From Telmatactis stephensoni (Eukaryota > Cnidaria > Anthozoa > Actiniaria > Isophelliidae), in assembly GCA_029948255.1 (NCBI GenBank), contig JALIZF010001762.1, positions 539,501 through 603,500 of the forward strand: a stretch of DNA of 64,000 bases. The letters are read 5' to 3'. The notes beneath the pieces are model-generated. The model saw nothing but the letters and a program-made list of their open reading frames with translations, did no database searches and had not been told where the DNA came from. Position 1 is the first letter of the stretch; each line of letters starts with the position of its first letter. The position numbers and the translations under genes are program-made. Shown here piece after piece: positions 46,541 through 56,652 of the stretch.

Positions 46541-47311
46541 TAGAATACGATAAGAAGCCATGCACTATAAATTCAAAGTACTATGAAAACTGTTTTATAA
46601 TGGCTCGGAATGATAAGAATAATTTAGGAGCTCCGCCTATAGTTTTGACTATATACACCTATTTCAAAAAACGGTGATGGTCGAAGATCTGACTCTGATA
46701 TCTGAGATCTAGATCGAGAAATTAGCTGCAAATTTTGGTATTTACCAAAATGATGTAGTTTATGAACAACTCGGGTTGTCACTCGAAAGTGTATTAATTA
46801 GCCTTTTTAATTAATCTTTTGGCATATCCTCGGATTCAGCTAATTTCCCCGAGACTTATTCACACTCGCTACCACTACATTCGATATACGGCTATATACA
46901 ACACTCAATGTTGATTTTTTTCTTTTCTTTTCCTTTTCTTTTTTCCTTCTTCTTTTGTTTAATCTGATTATCATTCATGTCCAATTGCTACGTGAGGAAA
47001 TTAAAAAGAACCTAAAAATCTAACTATTGTCTTAATTGATCCCGTTGAGTATTAACAATACCATTCTAGAGCTTCAAGCGAAAAAAAAAGAAGAATAAAC
47101 GAAAAGAAATTAAAGAGTTCTCAATGTGAACTAAAATCTATACACAGAAGGCTGAAGACAAACAATTAGCCGAAAGATAATACCAAGAAAACACTTAAAA
47201 CAATAACAAAATAATTACTCGACAAATATTTACTAACTTTCAAAATTCGATTTCCTTTAGATTTGCGAGCTAAATTGATATTTGAAAAACGCGGGCGAAA
47301 AAGGAAGTAAA
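46541..47311. other. Intergenic sequence with a pyrimidine tract
   Basis: A CTTTT/TTCTT-rich run lies at about 46915-46965. Otherwise unique. Confidence 0.4.
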
Positions 47312-47318
47312 GATATAA
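47312..47318 (+). promoter_or_regulatory. Possible TATA box of the 47.4-kb peptide gene
   Basis: The word ATATAAG lies 112-118 bp upstream of the ATG, close to the 97-bp spacing of TATAAAA and ATG in the paralogue at 53124. Confidence 0.3.
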
Positions 47319-47429
47319 GATAACATTGCATCAAACCGTACAAATAGGCCTCTAAACTGAACTGATATCAAGACTTTCAGACTACTAGCCAATACTCCGT
47401 CGTAAACACTTCTCAAAAACCAAGGAATC

Positions 47430-47663
47430 ATGAATTTAAGCACTCTTTTCATAATGTTCTCAATACTGTTCACTGTAGGATATACAATGAGTATTAAGAA
47501 TAGTGAAGATTCACAGGGTTATTGCGGTCCTGGTTGCCACAGAGCAGGCAAAAGGGAAACTGTTATCAAAAGGATAGACGAAGCATTACAGAGATCTACT
47601 CCAAGAGACCCAGTGAATAGTCCATTATTCAACCGAGATAGGCGAGCAATTGATATTATTTAA
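47430..47663 (+). CDS. Secreted peptide precursor, 77 aa, with GKR site
   Basis: Residues 1 to about 20 form a clear signal peptide (hydrophobic LFIMFSILFTVGY). Then comes an acidic Ser/Glu/Asp spacer, QGYCGPGCHRA, and GKR, the standard amidation and dibasic cleavage signal. The tail contains RDRR near its end. If processed as cnidarian neuropeptides are, the product would be an 11-residue amidated peptide with one disulfide and possibly N-terminal pyroglutamate (inference). The stop is at 47661-47663. A consensus donor (AAAG|GTGAGT, 47691) follows at nearly the same distance from the ATG (261 bp) as the exon-1 donor of the 53124 paralogue (265 bp), suggesting a shared intron position. Not matched to a named family; a small secreted defence or venom-type peptide is an alternative. 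Confidence 0.6.
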   Translation: MNLSTLFIMFSILFTVGYTMSIKNSEDSQGYCGPGCHRAGKRETVIKRIDEALQRSTPRDPVNSPLFNRDRRAIDII

Positions 47664-47760
47664 GCCTGAATTTAGAGATATCATTCAAAGGTGAGTGCCC
47701 TTCCATACTCTAAAACCTGGCTTTGGGGCACATATCACATGGATATGAAGTCCCAGGATC

Positions 47761-48020
47761 AGGAGCAAGTGTAGCTCAGTTGGTTAGTGCGCGGCTTTCT
47801 GAAGGGAGAGGTCTGAGCTCGATTTCCATGTCACTCAACTCACATTTGTTTCGATTTCTTTCCATTCCGTGTAGCTTTGACTAGCTTTAGATAGCCGGCT
47901 AAAAATGGAGCACTGATAGAAAGAGGGGGGTAAATAGCGCACCGTTGTCTTCCCGAAGGACTGGCGTTCAGCTGAAGAAACAATATACTGACGCTAAATA
48001 TAGTGTTTTACCTTTATCTT
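47761..48020 (+). mobile_element. tRNA-derived SINE
   Basis: Head AGGAGCAAGTGTAGCTCAGT (box A TAGCTCAGTTGG), body AAAAATGGAGCACTGATAGA, tail AGTGTTTTACCTTTATCTTC. Confidence 0.85.
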
Positions 48021-48885
48021 CGTGAACACTGCGCTACAGGCTCAGGAGCAGGGGCGGCGGGGCGGATTGAAATTCAAACAGGGACGCTCTCGCATTCCCC
48101 TTCTTCTATCGTATAAACATTGCATCGTGTTCTTAAAATTTTCAGTCGAAATATGAATATAGGGTTTTTAATAAGTGACCCTTTTGAGGTGTTAAGGTCC
48201 CACAGGTCCCACAAACAGTGCAACGCCTTACGACAAATAAATCATTTTACCATTTCAAGGCAGTTACATTACAGTACAACACTCTTCTATTAAGAAATCC
48301 TGCATGATAACGTTAATTCCTTCCTAACTTACAATCAATAATAACGTTAATACAAAATATATCAGGTTTCTAGCTAGGGCGGCAGCTCCCTAGGCCTTTG
48401 GCGAGGACTGCGCGGCCTGGTAAATTTATATATATAATCTTATACTATTGACTATTTAAATATAATATTATTGATCAAAAAAGTATGAAACAATGAAATT
48501 GATGAACGTTGAAAGTTGAATTCATGGGACTTGCCTCTGTGGCAGACTTTTTTTCAAAATGGTTTTGATTGGTGGAACATGAAGCAGCCGGTAGGTGGTT
48601 TGATCCTAATACTAGTTGTTGCATGCTGCGCACTGTTCAGTGGTTCCTATCCCTCACTACACTCCTTGAACAAAACTTGCGAATCCCTAGGTTGTGCGGT
48701 GTATGTACCAAACTTAGATGATTTATCAAAGTATTACGCATATACTAATTAATAACAATGCACTTAAATAAACGTGATACGGTTTTTTTCACGATCCACA
48801 AAAAACTCACCCACAAATATCATCTTAAGAAAATCCCTCTGCCATTAGGGCGGCAAAATTTACACTTAATAGCATGGATAGAAGA
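48021..48885. other. Intergenic sequence, nothing certain
   Basis: A 78-codon plus-strand frame (48516-48752) has a hydrophobic stretch and three Cys, but no relation to the neighbouring peptides and no second support. Confidence 0.35.
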
Positions 48886-49165
48886 CCAGAAGGCACTGGA
48901 AATGTTTGCTAGGAAATATATAATTGCATTTTCCTATGATAGGAACTGGACAAAATGTAGGGAAATACATTTTCCTACATATTTCCTACCATAGTAAATT
49001 GCATTTCCCTAGATATTTCCTACCTTTTCATTTTCCTATGATTGGAAATATCTACAATGGAAGAAAATGTATTTTCCTACATTTTGTCCAGTTCCTATCA
49101 TAGGAAAATGCAATTTCCTAGATATTTCCTGTCATAGGAAATGAGCAAAAAATTTCCAGTGAGGT
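48886..49165. mobile_element. Foldback element of about 280 bp
   Basis: Ends CACTGGAAATGTTTGCT and its imperfect complement. The arms carry ATTTTCCTATGATAGGAACT continuing to ACAAAATGTAGG in inverted copies of about 50 bp. TTTCCTA recurs throughout. Confidence 0.75.
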
Positions 49166-49937
49166 ATTCTATAGAGAGCGTCTGTAATTCAGTATTTCTT
49201 CCATCCATTCTTAATGGTTAAAGTTAACAATCACAAATATTAATCCTAGCAAGAAAAACTAGCCTTAACTTTTTCAATTTATGACAAAAATTAGTTTCCA
49301 CAAAACGCCAAAATCCTTCACAAGAATTAGGTTAGTATTTCATGTAAGCGAACACTAACGTACCGTGTCCTAGCCCACAGAAGAACTCACTAGTCTTGAT
49401 TCAATTTATTATGAAAATAAATAGATATCATTTTTATTTATGTTTTCAGAAGGTAGTACCCTGCGTAAATGGTTCACAAGAAAGTAAGATATTATATAAG
49501 ACAAGCGTGAGGATGCGATCTGTCATGGACAATTAAGGGCCAAAAAAATGCAAGTTAAAATTAAGATTTTCAGGAAAATGTAATCGGTAGATTGTAAACG
49601 GGAAGAGATATGAATGTCACAAAACTGCAAAGGTTGACAATATATGTATGAAATAAAGAAAGTCGTCAATAATTTGACTTTATATCATCTAGTATAGTAT
49701 ATATTCATCTTTTTCTCATCTATGCACTTAAACCGGCGTTAACCTCTATCTCCAAAACGGACAGCATTTCCGGCTTCTTTGATCCCATCTATATATTTCA
49801 TTTTACTCTATATTGAAATCTCTGTACAATGACCTCCTCTCCACGACGGCCACTGTATTCAGCCCCCCTCTCCTCCCCCGCTATCGATCGGTCCATATAT
49901 TAATATTTGCTCTATATTGAAATCTCTGTATAACATC
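49166..49937. other. Intergenic sequence, nothing recognised
   Basis: The phrase CTCTATATTGAAATCTCTGTA occurs twice (about 49806 and 49910), suggesting a short duplicated repeat. Confidence 0.4.
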
Positions 49938-50094
49938 CAGGAGCGGATCCGGAGGGAGAGGTGGGTCCTTGGGGTGCCCGGCAACCACCTTTCTCATCCT
50001 AAAAATAAAACATTTTTACGTCGAGGAAGAAAACTATCAAGAACACGATAAATGTGAAGTGAACCCCCCAGTCTGAGCCCTGGATCCGCCCCTG
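49938..50094. mobile_element. Short TIR element (CAGGRGCGGATCC ends)
   Basis: CAGGAGCGGATCC at left and GGATCCGCCCCTG at right form a 13-bp inverted repeat with one mismatch. No coding capacity. Confidence 0.65.
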
Positions 50095-50123
50095 ACAACC
50101 ACCTGTTTACAATGATCATGATA

Positions 50124-50266
50124 GACTAAATTTCGTATGACTGTGAAAACAGCACCGCACGGTCACGGCACGGTTACGGCAGGAATTTTGAATGTTTTTA
50201 TAGACATCACGGCACTCACACGGTTACGGCACGGCGCGGTCCGTTTCACACTAATACGAAATCAGC
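50124..50266. mobile_element. MITE of the ATTTCGTATG family
   Basis: Ends GACTAAATTTCGTATGACTG and complement GCTGATTTCGTATTAGTG, TA on both sides. Interior ACGGTTACGGCAGGAATTTT and CACGGTTACGGCACGG. Confidence 0.8.
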
Positions 50267-51663
<1,397 letters not shown>

Positions 51664-51762
51664 TATTTTGCTCTGTTGCGATTTAAAGAATCAAAATGTG
51701 TATCAATGTGAAAAGAATACATAAATATAAATAAAACCTTCGTTTCTTGCTCAACTCCCCAG

Positions 51763-51791
51763 GTGAAATACCAATTCACGGAGATTCGTGA
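51763..51791 (+). pseudogene. Relic of peptide-gene exon 2
   Basis: After CCCCAG the text GTGAAATACCAATTCA matches exon 2 of the 53-kb gene, but an extra base shifts the frame to an early stop. The following 500 bp also align with sequence downstream of that gene (AAGGCGCACGTCTTCAAGGA; ATATCGCGAAATTCCACCTG). No exon 1 was found for this copy. Confidence 0.75.
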
Positions 51792-51999
51792 GATGTATGA
51801 AACTAAAAGGCGCACGTCTTCAAGGACTGACTTCAACCTGCATGCAATAAAACAAGCCCATAGAAAAACGATATCGATGTAGTGAAGATTACAACACCAT
51901 TATTTATGTATATACGTAGAACTAATACTAACAGAATACTAATAATAGAAAGATTTTGAAAACTCAGATGGTTTAAAAAATTTCTTTTTCCTTTTCTTT

Positions 52000-52075
52000 T
52001 TCTTTTTCTTTTTTTACTTTTTCTTTTTTTTTCTTTTCTTTTTTTCTTTTTTCTTCTCCTCCTTCTTCTTCTTCA
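52000..52075. repeat. Pyrimidine (CTTTT/CTT) tract
   Basis: TTCTTTTTC and CTTCTT runs; the paralogous tract is at 54060-54165. Confidence 0.8.
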
Positions 52076-52400
52076 TCATCTTCTTGTTAAAAGAGAGATA
52101 TACGAAGAAAGAGATTAACTAAGCAACGAAGCAGTTCGATATTCGTTGTCTTTCCTTATGAAAAAATGGTTAAAATATCAAAAAAAAATATCGCGAAATT
52201 CCACCTGCTGATCGGTGGTCAATGTAAACACTCAAAACTAAGTAAACATAATAGCTCTTCAATTTTCTACATGAAATTTATATATTTGTATATGACTATT
52301 GATTAAAACAACGGTTTTGAAAACTAGCATCTGTCGAATATTGTTCAGGGCTCAGTTGTTCAAATAAACAAATAAAGAAATAAATATTTAAATTTACTTA

Positions 52401-52512
52401 AGGAGCAAGGATGGCACAGTTGGTTAGTACGCTGTTTTCGGTGCGAGAGGTCCCAGGTCGATCCCCAGTCCTGACCTCGCTTCCTCGTTTCGACTTCATT
52501 CCATTCTGGTTT
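52401..52512 (+). mobile_element. tRNA-derived SINE, 3'-truncated
   Basis: Head AGGAGCAAGGATGGCACAGT, box B AGGTCGATCCCC, then CGTTTCGACTTCATTCCATT. The body stops and joins TCGTAAGCGACC repeat text. Confidence 0.8.
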
Positions 52513-53026
52513 GGGCTTCTTGTGTTAGGTTCTCGTAAGCGACCATCTCTCGTATATAAGCGACCAGTTTCTCCTGATCCCAATCAAGGGTGGTCGCTTA
52601 CGATCGCGAGAGTCAACTGTAAAAGATAGTTTCTAAAACTCTGTGCAATATATACTCAACTCGTGAAATTTCTCTACATTCTAAGTATTTATGATCTCAA
52701 CTCTTTCATTGTAAAAATCGATAATTGTAATAACCGATATCCTTTCTTATACTTCAAAAGTGAAAAGATACAACCTCTCCTCCCTCCAGCGTGAAAACGT
52801 ATAAGTAATCTTTTTTGTTTGGAGCCGCCTTCCCTATAAAGATTATGTATTATAAATGTTATAAAGAGTTTCCCCTCCCAACCCTAAGATTTGATACGGT
52901 CCGATCGACCAATTATGAGCCAATGTTACCTGACCGGTTTTGGACATTTTAATTTTAATTATTTTAATTTTTAATTTTTAACAAATTTTAATTTTTACAA
53001 AGAATTGAGTCCATGTCAGAAAATGG

Positions 53027-53033
53027 TATAAAA
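53027..53033 (+). promoter_or_regulatory. TATA box of the 53-kb peptide gene
   Basis: TATAAAA in ATGGTATAAAACGC, 97 bp upstream of the ATG. The surrounding 500 bp are duplicated upstream of the 56.4-kb copy. Confidence 0.65.
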
Positions 53034-53123
53034 CGCTGACAATTTACTGTTATGTCAATGCGATCCTTGGAGATCTAGCAGTCACTATATCCCTTAAACT
53101 CAACGGCAGTTAAGAAAGACAAT

Positions 53124-53388
53124 ATGAACTCCAAAACTTTCTTGATTTCGCTGTGTATGATGTTTTGTGTAGTGTATGTGAAGAGTGTTGAAAACCGATC
53201 TCCGGACAATATCTACTGCACGTCTGCTCCTTGTAAAAGAATAATGGAACAGCTGTTACCTGAATCTCCTGCGAAGATGGATAAGAGGATGAAGGAGGTG
53301 ATTAAGATAACGCATATGTACTGCAACAAGTCTGGTTGCAATACTGGACTCCGCCACGGTGGGTCACATGACGAAGGAAAACTAGATG
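53124..53388 (+). CDS. Secreted Cys-peptide precursor, exon 1
   Basis: Residues 1 to about 20 are a signal peptide (MNSKTFLISLCMMFCVVYVK). The mature part has two C-x4-C pairs each preceded by Tyr (IYCTSAPC and MYCNKSGC) and a Lys-rich spacer; four cysteines in all. The exon ends GATG|GTAAGAA, phase 1. With exon 2 (53815) the protein is 103 aa. The YC...C motif and signal peptide resemble the 47.4-kb precursor. The spacer contains KR and KRM basic sites. Role unknown: peptide hormone, defence or venom-type peptide are all possible. Confidence 0.7.
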
Positions 53389-53520
53389 GTAAGAATTTAT
53401 ATTGTCTACACTTCATTTTCGCTCATTTTGCCGACAATGTGGTGATCAATTTTCAAATGCTATCAATGTTTGCCAATCATGTTGTGAGTGGCAACACGAA
53501 GAATAAGATAGGTCAAAGAT

Positions 53521-53530
53521 AGAGAAAGAG

Positions 53531-53589
<59 letters not shown>

Positions 53590-53675
53590 AAAAAAGAAAA
53601 AAAGAAAGAAAGAAAACACCAAAGAAGGAAAGAGAAAAAAAAAGAAAAATAAAAAACCCAGAAGAAGGGGAAAAA

Positions 53676-53711
<36 letters not shown>

Positions 53712-53714
53712 AAA
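53521..53714. repeat. GAAA microsatellite in the peptide-gene intron
   Basis: Two GAAA runs with an A-rich middle part, between exons 1 and 2. Confidence 0.9.
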
Positions 53715-53814
53715 TTCCGCTCTGTTGCGAATTAAAAAACATGTCGTATCTCAAAGCGAATCAAAAGCAAAAATAAGCAATAAATAAACCTTCGTTCCTT
53801 TCTCACCTCCCTAG

Positions 53815-53861
53815 GTGAAATACCAATTCAAGAGATTCGTGACATGTATGAAAAGAAGTAA
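53815..53861 (+). CDS. Secreted Cys-peptide precursor, exon 2
   Basis: Acceptor CTCCCTAG. Reads GEIPIQEIRDMYEKK and stop, in frame with exon 1. A polyadenylation signal AATAAA follows at 53901-53906. Confidence 0.7.
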
Positions 53862-54239
53862 AAGGCGCACGTCTTCAAGGACTGACTTCAACCTGAATGC
53901 AATAAAATAAGCTAGAAAGAATAATATAAAAAAGATATAGACATGATAGATGTAGCGAAGATTAATAACACCATTATTTATGTAGAACCAATACTGATGA
54001 ATGCGAATTAAAAAAAGATTATGAAAACTCAAAATGTTTAAAAATTTCTTCCTCTTCTGTTTAAAAATTTATTCCTCTTTTTCTTTTTTCTGTTTTCCTT
54101 CTTCTTCTCCTTCTTCTTCTCCTTCTTCTTCTTCTTCTTCTTCTTCATCATCTTCTTCTCTTTCTTCATCTCCTCAGCTAGAATTTCTAAACTAAAGAGA
54201 GAGAGACGAACGGAAAGAAACGAAGCAACGAAGCAGGAA

Positions 54240-54304
54240 AAAAAGAGAGAAAGAAAGGAAGGAAGGAAGGAAGGAAGAAAGGAAGGAAGGAAGGAAGGAA
54301 GGAA
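54240..54304. repeat. GGAA/GAAA microsatellite
   Basis: About 15 tetramer units. The flanking text CTCGACTTTTTGGGACAAAA recurs next to the GAAA run at 63.7 kb. Confidence 0.85.
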
Positions 54305-54774
54305 AAGGAAAAAGCTAGAAAGAAAAATAATACAAACAAAATATCACCTCGACTTTTTGGGACAAAACTCTCGCTAAGTATTCACTCATTTCATTGGAAC
54401 AGATGCACAAAAATCAATAGACATTTTTTTATATACCATTTGGTTGCCAACCAACTTATCACTTTCCTTTGTCATCGAAGACAAGCAAAAAACACTGGGA
54501 TTTTGCATGATTATTGTGAGAAGGTCTTCTTATGCATATGAAAAACTGTTATATCCCGTTACAATTGTCCTCAATTCTTTCCCCCCCCCCCCCCCCACCA
54601 TCTCTCTTATCGATATTCGTTGTCTTTCCTTATGAGAAAATGGTTAAAATATCCAAAAAATATCGCGAAATTCCACCTGCTGATCGGTGGTCAATGTAAA
54701 CACTCAAAACTAAGTAAACATAATAGCTCTTAAATTTTTTACATGAAATTTATATATTTGTATATGACATATAA

Positions 54775-55190
54775 ACTATATAACAAATCTCTCTCGTAAG
54801 CGACCATCTCCCGTAAGCGACCACCCTTTCTATTTCTCGTTTTGTTTCCCATATAAACTCTATAACAAATCTCTCTCGTAAGCGACCATCTCCCGTAAGC
54901 GACCACCCTTTCAATTTCCCGTTTTGTTTCCCATATAAACTCTATAACAAATCTCTCTCGTAAGCGACCATCTCCCGTAAGCGACCACCCTTTCTATTTC
55001 TCGTTTTGTTTCCCATATAAACTCTATAACAAATCTCTCTCGTAAGCGACCACCCTTTCAATTTCCCGTTTTGTTTCCCATATAAACTCTATAACAAATC
55101 TCTCTCGTAAGCAACCGCCACCACCTTTGGTGTTAAATTTTCTTGAATTTTTTTAATTTTTCATTGTTTTTCCTCTCTCGTAAGCGACCA
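54775..55190. repeat. Tandem repeat with CTCGTAAGCGACCA, about 85-115 bp
   Basis: Four to five units of CTCTATAACAAATCTCTCTC, GTAAGCGACCATCTCCCGTA, and TTTCCCGTTTTGTTTCCCAT, some missing one of the GTAAGCGACCA phrases. The same phrase occurs inverted near 52590 and 55570, just upstream of the two peptide-gene promoters. Confidence 0.85.
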
Positions 55191-55539
55191 CCCCAGAGTC
55201 AGTAATGATAACAGATCCTTACGATAAACACCACTGCTGAGTCCATCGCTTCTAAAACTTCGTAATCAAGCTAGTTCTTTTAATTGTTTCTGAAGCCAAG
55301 GTATCGATGTTTTCTTGTACACAACGCGTTCCTCATGTATCCGGATGTGTTACATATTATTATATCAAATCAATTATTGTGTTGTATTTTATTGCATAAC
55401 AATACTCAACTTTAAAATCAAACCATTTTTGAAATATTTTATATCATTTTAATCAATTTTATTGATGATTTTATATCTTTTTGACATATCTGTAAAGCGC
55501 TGTTGAACCTCGGGGAATTGGCGCTAATATGAAATAACA

Positions 55540-56436
55540 ATTAGCGACCACTTTCTCCTGATCCCAAGTGTGGTCGCCTACGATCGCGAGAGTCAACTGT
55601 AAAAGATAGTTTCTAAAACTCTGTGCAATATATACTCAACTCGTGAAATTTCTCTACATTCTAAGTATTTATGATCTCAAATCTTTCATTGTAAAAATCG
55701 ATAATTGTAATAACCGATATCCTTTCTTATTCTTCAAAAGTGAAAATATATACCCTCTCCTCCCTCCAGCGTGAAAACGTATAAGTAATCCTTTTTGTTT
55801 GGAGCCGCCTTCCCTATAAAGATTATGTATTATAAATGTTATAAAGAGTTTCTCCTCCCAACCCTAAGATTTGATACGGTCCCATCGACCAATTATGAGC
55901 CAATATTATTTGACCGGTTTTGGACATTTTTAATTTAAACCCTTTTTAATTTTACAAAGAATTGAGTGCATGTCAGAAAATGGTATAAAAGTCCCGGGGG
56001 GGTTCTTCGGGGTCAAAACGCTAGGGATGATCGTCGGAAACCTCCAAAACGTACCCTAAAAAATACCCAAATGCCAAAATTTTCGACCCTAAAAAATACC
56101 TAACAGCTCAAAAATACCCCTAAAAAATACCAAAAAATCAAACAACGGTGTTCTAATAAAAAGGCAGTAAGTAAAAAAAATCGTCTCGTTTATTTTGTAC
56201 CCCTAAAAATACCATCTTTTCTGAAAAACCTTGGATTTTCTCTGTTGACCCCTAAAAAATACCAAATCGGCGATTTCAATCTCTAAAAAATACGACGATC
56301 ATCCCTAGCACACCAATATAGGGAGTACCTCCCCCAGGATAAAAGGCTACCAATTTACTGTTATGTCAAAGCAATCCTTGGAGATCTGACAGTCACTATC
56401 ACTCTAACACAACGGCAGTTATTAAGAAAAACAATA
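55540..56436 (+). repeat. Duplicated promoter region of the third peptide gene
   Basis: Aligns with 52570-53124 (GATCGCGAGAGTCAACTGTA, CGTGAAATTTCTCTACATTC, GGAGCCGCCTTCCCTATAAA) apart from the insertion at 55991. Confidence 0.85.
55991..56344. mobile_element. 348-bp insertion at the TATA box
   Basis: The duplicated promoter is split exactly after TATAAAA. ATAAAA is repeated on the far side (56339-56344), giving a 6-bp target duplication. The ends are G-rich (CCCGGGGGGGT and complement CCTGGGGGAGGT). An inner inverted repeat CTAGGGATGATCGTCG encloses about eight copies of CCCTAAAAAATACC. Confidence 0.88.
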
Positions 56437-56652
56437 TGAACTCCAAAACTCTCTTGATTTCGCTGTGTGTGATGTTTTGTGTAGTGTATGTGAAGAGTGT
56501 TGACAACCGATCTCCGGACAATATCTACTGCACGTCTGCTCCTTGTAAAAGAATAATGGAACAGCTGTTACCTGAATCTCCTGCGAAGATGGATAAGTGG
56601 ATGAAGGAGGAAATTAAGATAACGTTGTACTGCTACGCGACTGGTTGCAATC
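56436..56652 (+). pseudogene. Third peptide gene, exon 1 (left part), interrupted
   Basis: Same signal peptide and first YC...C motif as the 53-kb gene, plus a second Tyr-Cys pair with changed spacing residues. After the last shared Cys the frame runs into the insertion at 56653. Right part of the exon resumes at about 59317. Given the split promoter and missing exon 2, it is probably not functional. Confidence 0.8.
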
